Origin: Sternotherus odoratus
Taxonomy: Eukaryota > Chordata > Testudines > Kinosternidae
Direction of reading: 5' to 3'
Assembly (NCBI GenBank): GCA_032164245.1
Contig: JAVMKO010000002.1
Span: 87,720,340-87,784,339 of the forward strand
Length of the DNA stretch: 64,000 nucleotides
This document shows, piece after piece, positions 12,635 through 23,640 of this stretch. Both the position numbers and the translations under genes were made by a program. Numbering within the stretch: the first letter of the stretch is position 1; every line of letters starts with the position of its first letter. Below the pieces are notes generated by a model. It did no database searches. It was given only the letters and a program-made list of their open reading frames with translations, and was not told where the DNA came from.

Positions 12635-12780
12635 CAAGCATCACTATTGACTGCTTGCATCCAACGAAGTGGGTATTAGCCCACGAAAGCTTATGCTTCA
12701 ATACTTTAGTTAGTCTTTAAAGTGCCACAGGACTCTTTGTTACTTCTGCTATTCCTGACTAACATGGCTACCTCTCTAAT
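12635..12780 (-). repeat. Interspersed repeat 'R1' (GTGTTAGTC...GAAGTGGGTATTAGCCCACGAAAGC family)
   Basis: This copy contains 'gaagtgggtattagcccac', 'gaaagcttatgcttcaa', 'gtgccacaggactctttgtt' and, at its right end, 'ctgactaacatggctacctc'. The same words occur at 22991-23223, 33172-33255 and 53437-53600. Reading the unit with the 'gtagccatgttagtc' end as 5', this copy is on the minus strand. 'tattgctaaa' lies on both sides (12625-12634 and 12781-12790) as a likely target duplication. I do not know a firm family name. It is recurrent in turtle sequence in my experience. Confidence 0.7.
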
Positions 12781-12790
12781 TATTGCTAAA

Positions 12791-15700
12791 TGTTTATATT
12801 AGAAATGATAAGGTCAAAATGTTTTGTCTTGCACTTGGAACAGAAAGTGATGAGGTTTGTGATGGTCCTTAATGCCTGCAGGAGTTCCTTTTATAATATT
12901 CCATATTTTATACTCTTGGGTGTTCCTCTCGCTATTTCTTTACTGCCATGGCATTCTACATCTGGACCTTGACAGGTTGAGAAGTACAGTATGTCATATA
13001 TTGCACAATATCACTAGTCAAATGAATGACTGGAAGATCTATTGAGAATTCCTGAAATTAGAACGTAAGTGAACAGAGAACTTAAAAGCAAAGCTAATGC
13101 ATCATAAAATGCATTTTATCCATTTCTTTTGACAATGTTTTAGCTGTAATTTGATAATGCTTGATAACGTACAAGTAAATACACTATATGTTTTATTAAA
13201 ATAATGACTTCTTAGTTGATATAAAATCCCACTACAGCACCTTGCTTCTAAATCTGCTGAGTGGGTGGAGAGATAGTGGAGTTCTTTGTGTGGATTGTAG
13301 GCTGATGATGAATAGATTATCTATCTTCTCCCATTGCCAGTTTAGTTCATGTTCTTTTTTTTAAACCACGGAGGGGTAAAACAATTTGGATCAGATAAAA
13401 CACAACCCAAAATTGTGGACAGAATTCAGAATAAAACAGCCCTAAACTTGTTAGAGGCTTTTAGAAGTTCAAACCAAAGCAGTTTGGATAAGTGTTGCAT
13501 ATCCACCCAAAGCCCTGATACAGAGCTGGTCAAAATGCAGAAAAAAAAATCACAAAAACTAGTCATTGAAATGTCAGGGTTTTTAAAAACATTTCAACCA
13601 CTTCATAAGCTGGTTGAAAAATAGGCCCCCAAAAAAGAGAAAAATTGACAAATTTGTGCAAAATATTTTGATTAAAAATTGAAATTTCCTACCATCCCTA
13701 TCCTGTAATGCTTCAGCTTCTCCCAAACCTGGGTCTGTCTCAATCCTGCCAGAAACAAGAAGTACAAAGATGCACCTGTGCTAGTAATTCAGGTCAGTGC
13801 TCTTCTAGGTTGCAGTTCATCAAAGCACTACTCCCATACTTAATACTAAGCATGTGCTTGCTGAATCAGGCCCTAAAAATGCATGTGTTGCCAGCAGATA
13901 TGTATCTTTGCACTCCCTGTTCCTACTGGTCATAGTGACATGCCTGATAAAGAAAATTATCCACAACTATTAGGAAAACCATCAGGAAAACAAAATCTTA
14001 CTTTATGTCAAAAAATCTTTGCTTTTAGATATGGAAACAAGTCTTTGCACATTGGAATTTCTTGGTCCCAGTGATTGTGGGCCTTATATTCATGAGAATT
14101 GTACGATAGTTTCATACAGACACTTATGGAAATAAGCCTTTATTGGGACTAAAGGTAGGGCCACCAGATATCAAAACAAATGTTCACCCACCGAAGAAAA
14201 GATTCATTATAACTGTGCCAAAGTGTACAACCAAGACTCTCTTCCGTTACACTCTTTGATAATTGTATACCATACTTATTACTTTCTTTAAAATTACTTA
14301 GCAGATTAGCTTACCAGAAATAACTGTCTTATTGTTGGTTGTGTACATGATTACTTAGAGTGCTTGAAGTATTTAATTTGAAGTGATGGCACAAATTTCC
14401 CTCTCTCCCTGTGCTTTGCTAATCATATGCACCAGAACCACCTCTAAGAGCATTAAAAGTTCAGTTAATTCAGTAACACTTCGTACTTTATAGTTTTACT
14501 GCGATGATTAAGTTTTTAAAGATAGCTGCAGGCCCTTCTTTCCCAGCCTTACTGCTCTCTGACAGGAGTGAAAGTGAAAATAAAGAGGGGAAAAAAATTG
14601 AAAATACCTGAAGAGAATAAAGAACAGGGTGATGGGGTAAGATGGATTACTTGAATTTTCCACCAATCACTGAATAACACATTGGCTAAAGCATTGATTG
14701 ATGAAGTATTTAAGTCGTCAATCTCACATCACAAGCCTTTTTACAAATGGCCGCAGAAAGGGGCTGACATTGAGGTGGTATCAATGGAAGTTGGCTTTGC
14801 TACAAAGTATAAGAAAGACCTCTAGTCCACTATTTGCTCTTTCGCGAGATGTTCAATAACCACTTTCGACGGCCACTTTGCCAGCAAATGTTTCACTTAA
14901 AACGTCGGTATTCTTTACTCAGGACTGCCGTCCACCTCTAAATTTATAAGCCTTTACCAGGGGAAGATTTACTTTCCTTTAGTTTTTGGTTGAATTATTC
15001 CCCCACTCCCCCCATACAGACTGCTTTTCAGCTTACACTGAAGACTTTTTTTCTTTTTTACTTAAAAGAATTACAACCAGTTGTCTCTTCAGATGTGTTC
15101 TAAAACGGTAAGTCAGTCATTGCCAGTAGTCTGCATTTGGTTTAGGAATGAACTTGTTTTGCCTTCCTCCCCTCCCCTCACCCCAGTCCTGCTACTCTTG
15201 TTCATTGGCATCACCGCAAACCTAAAAATAATTCATTAAGTGGGATTTTCACTCAGTGTCTCAGGGCATATAGAATCTGCTGCTGCAGAGACTGATCGCT
15301 TCTGGATTACCCTCAGTGTCATTTCATTTGTTCCCCTTAAGTCCCTCCTCCTCGGTGAATATGACAAATCACACGAAGTGGAAGAGATCCAAACAATTCA
15401 ATTTCCATTGGGCAGGGGAGGATGAGAAGCACATACCTCAGCATGAACGAGCATCTTGATTTTAAGTTTTCTTTCTGTAGTCATTAATAGTTTATGAGAC
15501 CACACAGAGTGGTTCTCCACTGACATTTTTCTAAATAATGTAATGTGCAGTCAAGTATCAGACAAGGGTGGAAATAGCTTTGTTTAGATAAAAAAAAGTA
15601 CACTTGAATCCAAATATTCTGAAAGTTGTCTTATTCCAAAGTCTCATCTCTTTGTAGGGTCAGCACGAACTACTGGAATGTTGCCCAGTCTTAAAAGAGT

Positions 15701-15884
15701 TTTGCTGCAGGGGAGCCTGTATAAGTACCTCAGGTTTATAACATCTAAACCCTATTTGTTGCATTCAGTAAAAAGTGATGAAGACGAGGCATGCCTGAGT
15801 ATGATTGGCTGCAACAGAAACAAAAAGTTAATTGAACAGTTGGGCCCTTCCTTGCTCCTGCTCCCCATGTCATTCCACCCAGCT
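12791..15884. other. AT-rich DNA without recognisable gene
   Basis: Contains a short TIR-like repeat relic near 13835-13874 ('tgcttgctgaatcaggccct'). 14700-14960 is unique with several retained CpGs (for example 'ctttcgcgagatg', 'tttcgacggccac', 'aaacgtcgg'), which may mark conserved non-coding DNA. No exon recognised. Confidence 0.45.
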
Positions 15885-16050
15885 TGACTCTTTGCATCTG
15901 ATTTATGGTCCCCAACTTCCAGTTTGTTTCCATCTTTTGACCCTATGGTATCCTGACCCAGTTTGACTCTGGTTCCCGACATGTGGTTCTGATCTCCAGT
16001 TTGTCTCCTGTTTTTACCTGTTGGTATCCTGACCCAGCTTGACTTCTTGA
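15885..16050. repeat. Two-plus copies of a ~78-bp tandem repeat
   Basis: The phrase 'ggtatcctgacccag' followed by 'tttgactct' or 'cttgactt' recurs about every 78 bases, with 'ctccagtttgt' or 'ttccagtttgt' between. Units run about 15885-15962, 15963-16040 and a partial third. It spreads into reading frames on the minus strand that I regard as non-coding. Confidence 0.7.
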
Positions 16051-16554
16051 CTTCTGTCTCATGCAGATTCCGGCTCTTACGTGACATGTACGCACCTAAA
16101 ATAATACTAGAAAGTAACCTGTAAGCATTTTTACACTTACGTGATATTGGAAGGTGTAATTTCAAGCTTGGATACATTAACCCACACCTACCTATGATCA
16201 AATTAGTGCACTAAAAATAGAAGTGGGAAAGGCATGAACATCCAGATTGGTTAGCTGCTCCAAGTATGATCCTGTTTGGGACCCTAGGTGTGTACTCGGG
16301 TGGCTAGTCCATCCTACAACCCATGCCTATTCTATTTTTAGCATACTTGCTCCATCAGAGCTAGCACAGGTATATCTCCTTGAGATGGAAATTACACCTT
16401 CGAACTCCAGTGTAGATCTACTCTGTAAAATCAGTCAGTCACTAAATGAAATGGGAAGAACAAAAGTAATTAGCTAAATGTTTGTATGTTGAGGATGCAA
16501 AGTGATATGAAGTCTAAGTGATATTATTACATAGTCTGTCCCTCCCATCTGAGA

Positions 16555-16680
16555 ATCTCACAGAACTAAATAAATATTAATTAAGCCTCACAATATTCCT
16601 GAGTGAGATACCATATTATACCCCTATTATAGATGGGTAAAGTGATTCACGAAGTCCGTGGTAGGGTTTGAAATGGATTC
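16555..16680 (-). repeat. MIR/CORE-SINE-like relic
   Basis: Minus-strand MIR words are visible: 'cctcacaatattcctgag', 'cccctattatagatgggtaa' and 'agtccgtgg'. They correspond to the MIR 3' half (CTCACAACAACCCTATGAGG...CCCCATTTTACAGATG). Confidence 0.65.
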
Positions 16681-19600
16681 TCATCTGATGTTAAATAGAG
16701 TAGCTCCATTCCCTCAACATATGATCCAACAGAACAGAGCCAGCATGAAGGGCAGTTTGCTACAATTGTGAAGAGTCTGTAGCAAACTTCTCCTCTTGCC
16801 CACATCTTCTCACAGGGTTGCACTTTATTCCCCATGCTCCTCCTGGAGAGACACTTTTACACACTGCCCCTTATACAGGCAGGCTGCACTTAAAAGATAA
16901 TAGTCTAGCCTAAATGAGACTAATGCTATACCACTGATACAATACATGGGACGTCACAAAGTTATCTGTTAATAGGCATTGTGTTAGTGACATAATAATA
17001 ACAGATAAAAACACAAAGTGGCACAAGTTAAAATTAATGTTATTTGGAAGGTGGAGAAGTAACAAAAAAAACCATGATGTAAGTGGGATTTTTTAATCTC
17101 GTGCTGTCTGCCAGAAGAGGCACTCCTTCTGTTCTTAATGTAAAAAGTAGCCAACTGACGCACCATCAATGTGATATTCATATAAATAAACTAAACATCA
17201 TAAATCAGTTGCACAAGGAATTCAATCTTAAGAGCGCACCTTTGAATTATTTAGACATTAGTAGTCACCATTATTGTATATAGAAACACAATGTATGGGA
17301 CCAAAGTGGATGTAATATGCTGTAGCAGTAATATGTGGAATGAATTAGACAACATATACAAAGCAACTAAATTTATTGTATTAAATAAGAATCCAGCTCA
17401 CCCCTGCAGTATATAGGCACAGTTAAAATGGTTGCCTCTTCCCATTACATGACAATGTAATCAATTGCATAAATCACTGGCTGACAGAAATCCTACATTT
17501 GAAATATTTCACATGCTTCCTGTGACAGAGCAGATATCTTGCTCTGGAATTAGAAAATCCAGGAAGTGAGAAAAAGATCTAGACCAGGCGTTTGCTCCAA
17601 ACTGGAAAGAGTTAAAGTGCATAAGATAGGGGGTATTTTCATCAAGATTAGTGTAATTTGATACTTAAGACAAACAATGCCAGTGTAAGAATGTTGCACA
17701 AGAAATAGCAACTACACAATTAGGCCCCAGTCTTAAAAACACCTATGCACATGCTTAACTAACCTATATTTCATTTATGTGTTCATACAGCATCTGAAAG
17801 TTTATGGTAGTGGATACAATTGTTGTATTTAAAGTGTAGATAGGAAAATCTTAGAGACTATGAGTGAAATCCTGCTTCCATTTTAATGAATGGGAGTTTT
17901 GCCATTAACTTCAGTGGAGCCAGGATTTTAGCCTAAATTTTTAAAGGAAGGGCACAATAAGAACAGCAGCCACAAATGCACCTGCATCTACCAAAAGACC
18001 CATATTTGGCCATACCCATTTGTAAATTACATGCTAACATATCTGTCTACAGGCATTTATATTTATTATTTATTATTATTAATAATAATTCATTTATTTT
18101 ATTAGCCATTTTCCTTTATGTATACATCTTTTGGAAGTTTCAAAAAGTGAAAAATAAAATTTCTGTATACATATTTTATTAACTGAAAGATAAAGAATAA
18201 CATTGAATTATTATTTGACCTAGTTAAAAAAAAACAATTGACAAAGAACAAGTGAGGAAAGATGCAAGCATAATTTAAACCAATCAAACACCATGAATGT
18301 TGCTCATATGCTGATATCTATCTCATAGCTCAAAGACTGGGCTGATTTGCCCTACCTAAGATTTTACAGGCCAAATGGATGTGTATGCATTCTTTTGCAG
18401 AGGCAACCCTTGAACCCAAATCTGAAAATTTGATCCTTAAACCACCGAATTTCTAGAACATACAAGAAGCCTCATCAGCACTATTGGCGGTTCTGTATCT
18501 TTAGAATATAACAGATTTTTTATCATATGTAACATATTTGTTATTATATTCAAGACATTGGACCTGGTTCTGTTTAACTTATACCAGTGTAAATCAGAAC
18601 AGTGATTTGAAATCAATGGAGTAGATGCAACATAAAAAGACATTAGCAAGATCAGGATCAGATCCATTTTGAATAGGCATCTACTAACATAAAATACAAT
18701 GAAAGTTATTCTGTGGCATAACAAACAAAATGAATATATTCCTAACTGGTAGGAATTATCTGGTAATTTTCTTTGGCCTTGTTTCTTACTGTTCAGGGCT
18801 GCCACTCCTTATCTCTCACACTGGATTCTGATGCCCTCACATCACAGGATACTTTCTCTTTCTGTGTTTCTAAAACCATGTTTTCCTTATGCCCTTCCAC
18901 TCTGTGAAGAACTCAGACACTCACACTCAAACTTGTTTCCACAAAAACTCCCATTTCTAAAAACATTTTCCTCACACACCTTCCTTCTTTTCTAGGCATC
19001 TCAATGCCCTCTCTTTCTCTTTAATTGTCCAGTTGTTCACCATCCTTGGGCCTATTCCTCTCTGCGCCAGTCTCATTTGCATGCCTGACCCAATACTATA
19101 ATTTATAATTTGTGGTGAAGTCCCTTCTAATCCCACTTTTGTTTACTCCTCTCCAGTGCCATTCTCCCATATTGCTTTTGATAATTAACTGTTGCTTGCT
19201 CCCACCTCTCCTCTCTTCAGACACCACTGCTACTTAATTCTCAATGCCATTCCTGTTTGCCTGTAAATTCTGACACTATCCCTCTGATTGGCTGCAAAAT
19301 ATTGATTGGCTGATGGGTCAGGACTGGAACGTTTTAAGATCTTTCATTAGCTTTGCTGACTGTATCTACCCTATAGTTAGTAAATAACTAAATATACTAG
19401 ACAGATTCTGCACTGGTGTAAATCAGTGTGACTTAAATGAATCTATACCAGTTTACACCATCTGAGGATCTGGCCTATATCATTTTTTGATGACCAAGCA
19501 TTACTCTTACAGCATTTTACACCAATGAGATAGAAAGGCAGTCTTGTAGGCTGAACATTTGGTTTATGTAAACCTTACTTTGTTTAATGGGTATATTAAA

Positions 19601-20400
19601 AATGATTAGGTATAATAATTCAGTAACTGAATTTTATTTTATTAACTGAAATAAAGAATAACACTGAATTATACAACATAAACTCATATATTTGAAGGAC
19701 AAAAGGGACCATTATAATCATCTGGCCCCTCCTCCTGTATAAGACAAGCTATAACATTTTAATATATGACAGCACCTACCTATAAAAAGGTGGTGATGGG
19801 AGTGGGAGGAGAATCTTCACTATTTCTTATATACTGGGTAATCACACTTCTGAAAATTCCTTTGTTACACTGAAGACTAAGGTAATTGACGCATCAGAAA
19901 CACATAACTTAGCTTAGGTATCTAAACCATTACATTTCTAACATCTGAGCTATTTTATTACCCCAGCTATATGGACATGCATAAATAACAATTAAGAGTC
20001 ATTTTGTGAACACATTTTCACATTTCTCTTTTGTTTGAGTATTATTTTATTATATAGCTTATTTTTTTCTTTTCTATAGTCAATATTTTTTTGTTTTAAT
20101 TTAATCTTCTTCTAAGATCCTAAACCTCCTCCTTCTTCAGCCTGATGTCTTTGCTTAGGAATTATGAGGAAAGCCCTGCTGTAATGAGATAATAAAGATC
20201 AACAGGGTAAGTGGTTAAAAGTTTACTTTGTGTCCTGAAGGTCAAAGCTTGCATTCAGTAAATGCCACGGACCGAAGGTTCTTAGCCAATTAAACTCAGG
20301 TTCCAATAGATGGGCTTGTGGTCCTGTTGGTGAGGTGTTGGGGAAACATCACCAACCAGATAAAAGACAATTCATTAGGCCAGTTCATTTGGGCCTCTGA
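16681..20400. other. AT-rich DNA, no gene seen
   Basis: Includes a palindromic MITE-like repeat at 17866-17932, an ATT-rich microsatellite near 18060-18100, and further degraded 'accagtgtaaatcag' type repeats near 18560-18620 and 19404-19475. The frame at 18437-18805 (minus) runs through one of these repeats and is not credible as a gene. Confidence 0.5.
17866..17932. repeat. Short palindromic MITE-like repeat
   Basis: GAAATCCTGCTTCCA and TGGAGCCAGGATTTT are inverted ends around 'gggagttttgcc'. Same family as 1754-1822. Confidence 0.6.
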
Positions 20401-20404
20401 TTTA

Positions 20405-21450
20405 AGAACATAAGAAAGGCTGTACTGGGTCAGACCAATGGTCCATCTAGCCCAGTATCCTGTCTATCAACAGTGGCCAGGTGCCCCAGAGTGAGTGAAC
20501 CTAACAGGTAATGAGCAAGTGATCTCTCTCCTGCCATCCATCACCCTCCTCTGACAAACAGAGGCTAGGGACACCATTTCTTACCCATCCTGGCTAATAG
20601 CCATTAATGGACTTAACCTCCATGAATTTATCCAGTTCTCTTTTAAACCCTGTTATAGTCCTAGCCTTCACAGCCTCCTCGGGCAAGGAGTTCCACAGGT
20701 TGACTCTGTGCTGTGTTAAGAAGAACTTCCTTTTATTTGTTTTAAACCTGCTACCCACAAATTTCATTGCGTGGCCCCTAGTTTTTATATTATGGGAACA
20801 AGTAAATAACTTTTCCTTATTCACTTTCTCCTTATCACTCATAATTTTATATACCTCTATCATATCCCCCCTTAGTCTCCTCTTTTCCAAGCTAAAAAGT
20901 CCTAGCCTCTTTAATCTCTCCTCATATGGAATCTGTTCCAAACCCCTAATCATTTTAGTTGCCCTTCTCTGAACCTTTTCTAATGCCAATACATCCTTTT
21001 TGAGATGAGGAGACCACATTTGTACACAGTATTCAAGATGTGGACGCACCATGGATTTGTATAAGGGCAATAAGATATCCTCCGTCTTACTCTATCCCTT
21101 TTTTAATGATTCCTAACATCCTGTTTGCTTTTTTGAGTGCCGCTGCACACTGCATGGACGTCTTTAGAGAACTATCCACGATGACTCCAAGTTCTTTTTC
21201 CTGATTAGTTGTAGCTAAATTAGCCCCCATCATATTGTATATATAGTTGGGGTTATTTTTTCCAATGTGCATTACTTTACATTTATCCACATTAAATATC
21301 ATTTGCCATTTTGTTGCCCAATCACTTAGTTTTGTGAGATCTTTTTGAAGTTCTTCACAGTCTGCTTGGGTCTTAACTATTTTGAGCAGTTTAGTATATC
21401 TGCAAACTTTGACACCTCACTGTTTACCCCTTCCTCCAAATCATTTATGT
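20405..21450 (-). mobile_element. CR1 LINE, 5'-truncated, minus strand
   Basis: The right part encodes CR1 reverse-transcriptase C-terminal sequence on the minus strand. The left part (20405-20600), starting 'aagaacataagaaaggctg' with 'tactgggtcagaccaatggt' and 'catctagcccagtatcctgt', is the typical turtle-type CR1 3' end. The copy is truncated near 21450 after 'tttaccccttcctccaaat'. A frameshift separates the two coding segments. It is inactive. This copy is the strongest clue to the host lineage. Confidence 0.95.
20594..21302 (-). pseudogene. CR1 ORF2 (reverse transcriptase) C-terminal remnant
   Basis: Two minus-strand segments in different frames (21302-21087 and 21070-20594) together give the end of CR1 ORF2. 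The first carries NVDKCKVMHIGK and ELGVIVDSSLK, which follow the catalytic domain in CR1 proteins. The second carries PLYKSMVRPHLEYCVQMWSP, LEKVQRRATKMIRGL and WNSLPEEAV, the characteristic C-terminal region. The YxDD catalytic box is not in the copy because it is 5'-truncated. A stop and a frame slip between 21087 and 21070 break it. The enzyme family copies the element's own RNA at nicked DNA. This copy cannot do so. Confidence 0.93.
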
Positions 21451-22143
21451 TGCAAGAATTAGATGCATCTGTGTAGAATTTTAAATGGGTTTCATTGTGA
21501 CACTCACAGTGCTATTGGGTTCGTTATTTTGCTCTAGGTAGTTAAAAAACAAATCACTCAAAGAGCCTATGTCCCATTTTCAAAAGTGTGGGCACTTTGG
21601 AGCCTAAGTCTAATTTTATCCATTATATGTAGTTACTTATACAGGCATTTACTGGGTGGCAAGTTCTAGCTATCATGAGAGAATGGGGATTAAGTTGACC
21701 AAGACTGGAATAAGGTGTCTAGAGCCTTTTTCTGTGCTGACTCAATGCTGTGTACCACTAGGGAAAAAATGGTGCGTGATCATGTAATCCTAGACTACAT
21801 TGTAATTCATAGACACCAACCAGCAGAATAAAAGTTCCACATGCAATCTGAACACAGCTATTTCCTGGCTTTTGTGTGTTTATCCATTTATCCTTAAGAT
21901 ACAACTTTGTTCTGAAAAGTGACAATGTAAAGGAGGTATCTTCCTAGCTCCCTATCTGCTCATTGTATTAACAAAATTAAGTTTTTACTGTTTGTAGTCC
22001 TACCCCTGTACTGCCAGTGCAATTCAGAAATGAGAATTCTATCTCATCACCCAAATAATCAAAAGAATTGGTTACTAAATTAAAATCTCTGACACTTGAG
22101 AAATTCCCCTTACAACAGCTATTGGTTGCAGATGTGTTACTAA
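21451..22143. other. AT-rich DNA, no gene seen
   Basis: Unique-looking sequence with a fragment of a degraded repeat near 21580-21640. No gene. Confidence 0.5.
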
Positions 22144-22456
22144 AGGTATGTCTGCATTGCAGCTGGGAGGTGTGATTCCCAGTACAGGGACACAAACTTC
22201 TGCTAGCTCTTCTCAAGCTATTGCACTAGAAACAGCAGTGTGGACAATGCGGCATGGGGTGTAGCTCAATCTAGTCACCTGAGCTCAAACTCGTGGGGGC
22301 AGGTAAGTTTGGAATTGAGTGACTATCCCGAGATGCCACTTATGCCACAGTATCCACACTGGTATTTCTAGTGCAGTAGCTTCAGAGCTAGTATGAGTCT
22401 ATCTGTCCATCCTGGGAAACACAGTCACACCTCCCAGCTGCAGTGAAGACAGTCCC
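22144..22456. mobile_element. Harbinger-type MITE
   Basis: The inverted ends read AGGTATGTCTGCATTGCAGC on the left and GCTGCAGTGAAGACAGTCCC on the right, continuing into 'tgggaggtgtga' on both strands. The 'GTCTNCANTGCAGC' end type matches the ends of the large Harbinger element at 36895-42354. Flanking triplets are TAA and TGA, one mismatch from a 3-bp target duplication. There is no coding capacity. Its ends suggest mobilisation in trans by a Harbinger transposase (inference). Confidence 0.75.
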
Positions 22457-22978
22457 TGAGATTATAACGTGAAGACGGTTGGGTTGCATACATTTAGCTG
22501 AGTCCTGGTTTGTTCTTCAGGCTCTTTACTACTAGCGGAAATACACAAGAAGGAAAGAGCTCAGCCTGGGTCTCAGAACCCAGGTTGTGTTTCCAGGGCT
22601 AGCAATAAGAAAAAGCATCTTTTTAACGTGTAAAATGAGATCAGTGAGCGGTAGTACACATGGAACCGCTTGAGGCCACCTTTACAGTCACGTTTCAAAG
22701 CAGAACTGCAATTTAATGTAAGGGGGGTTTGCACTGAAAGTGAAGACCTTATATAAAACCTCCAGGGTTTTTTTTCCAAGTGAAGATCATTTCGGACTGC
22801 TTTCTTCATACAGATATAGATCAGAACTTGTCCAAAGTGGTGTTTGGGTGGCAAGCGGGGTAATAGATGCAGGTTTGGGGTCTGGCTCATCTCTGTTTCA
22901 GAGGAAAACAACTTCATACAATTAGGATCCAACATGGTAAGCAGATGAAAACCCCCAGGCTTCTGGAGAGAAACAAAC
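22457..22978. other. Mixed-composition DNA, no gene seen
   Basis: Small frames on both strands (for example 22573-22935, minus) have no recognisable similarity. Confidence 0.5.
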
Positions 22979-22990
22979 TGCTTGTATGAT

Positions 22991-23223
22991 TAACAAAGTC
23001 CTGTGGCACCTTAAAGACTAACTATAAAGTTTTGAAGCATGAGCTTTCGTGGGCTAATACCCACTTCGTCGGATGCAGGCAGTAGAAGCTTCTACTGCCT
23101 GCATCCGACGAAGTGGGTATTAGCCCACGAAAGCTCATGCTTCAAAACTTTATAGTTAGTCTTTAAGGTGCCACAGGACTTTGTTAACTCTGCTATTCCA
23201 GACTAACACGGCTACCACCCTGA
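22991..23223. repeat. R1-family repeat with perfect 198-bp fold-back, 12-bp target duplication
   Basis: A left arm and its perfect reverse complement meet at 23088/23089 (AGTAGAAG/CTTCTACT). The palindrome spans 22990-23187. The right arm continues into 'ctctgctattccagactaac' and 'acggctaccaccctga', the R1 head, which the left arm lacks. The 12-bp sequence TGCTTGTATGAT flanks the insertion at 22979-22990 and 23224-23235. The arms hold the R1 words 'gtcctgtggcaccttaaag' and 'gctttcgtgggctaatac'. Arm identity and the intact duplication point to a recent event. An inverted, self-primed or twin-primed reverse-transcription product is likely (inference). Confidence 0.95.
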
Positions 23224-23284
23224 TGCTTGTATGATGTAAGTCATTCAGAAGCCCCAAAGGACAGCTTTTTTCCACAAAGAGGAG

Positions 23285-23640
23285 GCAGTATTTATTTAGC
23301 ATGTGCATAGTCATCTAGCCAAGTGATGGCCTCTTCAGTGGCATGATACAGTTCTTCTAGGCCACCACTGCACCTAGTCAGCAGGCATTCATCCACAATG
23401 TGCGTCATCCTCTGTCTTCCACTGCAGCTGCACAAAGGTCTGTCATGAAGGCCCCAGCAATATTGGTTGGCTGCATGGAGACTTTGCCAAGTCCAGACCG
23501 TGTTCAACAGAGACAACTGGCAATGGGGCAGGTCAAAACCAGGAGGTGAATGCCCTTCACTTCCTTCTGAATACAGTAGGAGTAAAGTGCTGTCTTTCTC
23601 AGGAACACCCTTTCGCATTTTCTCTCATTAACTCTGCCTC
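23285..23640 (-). pseudogene. Non-LTR retrotransposon ORF2 C-terminal remnant
   Basis: The minus-strand frame 23618-23292 (108 codons) ends with a cysteine/histidine motif C-x-C-x7-H-x4-C (within PLCSCSGRQRMTHIVDECLL). It is followed by a GGLEELYHATEEAITWL segment. This resembles the C-terminal tail after reverse transcriptase in vertebrate LINEs, where 'MDHIVxECPL...F.GGL..LH.AT.EA..WL' is common. There is no catalytic domain in the copy. The family is not certain to me (not CR1; perhaps an RTE/L1-like group). Confidence 0.75.

Noticed and set aside
15885..16060. CRISPR-like direct repeats
   Set aside because: Only two to three diverged units with no unique spacers, in a vertebrate genome. 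It is an ordinary tandem repeat.
22991..23223. Fold-back as a microRNA hairpin
   Set aside because: The 198-bp perfect palindrome is far longer than a pre-miRNA, and its arms belong to a dispersed repeat with target duplications.
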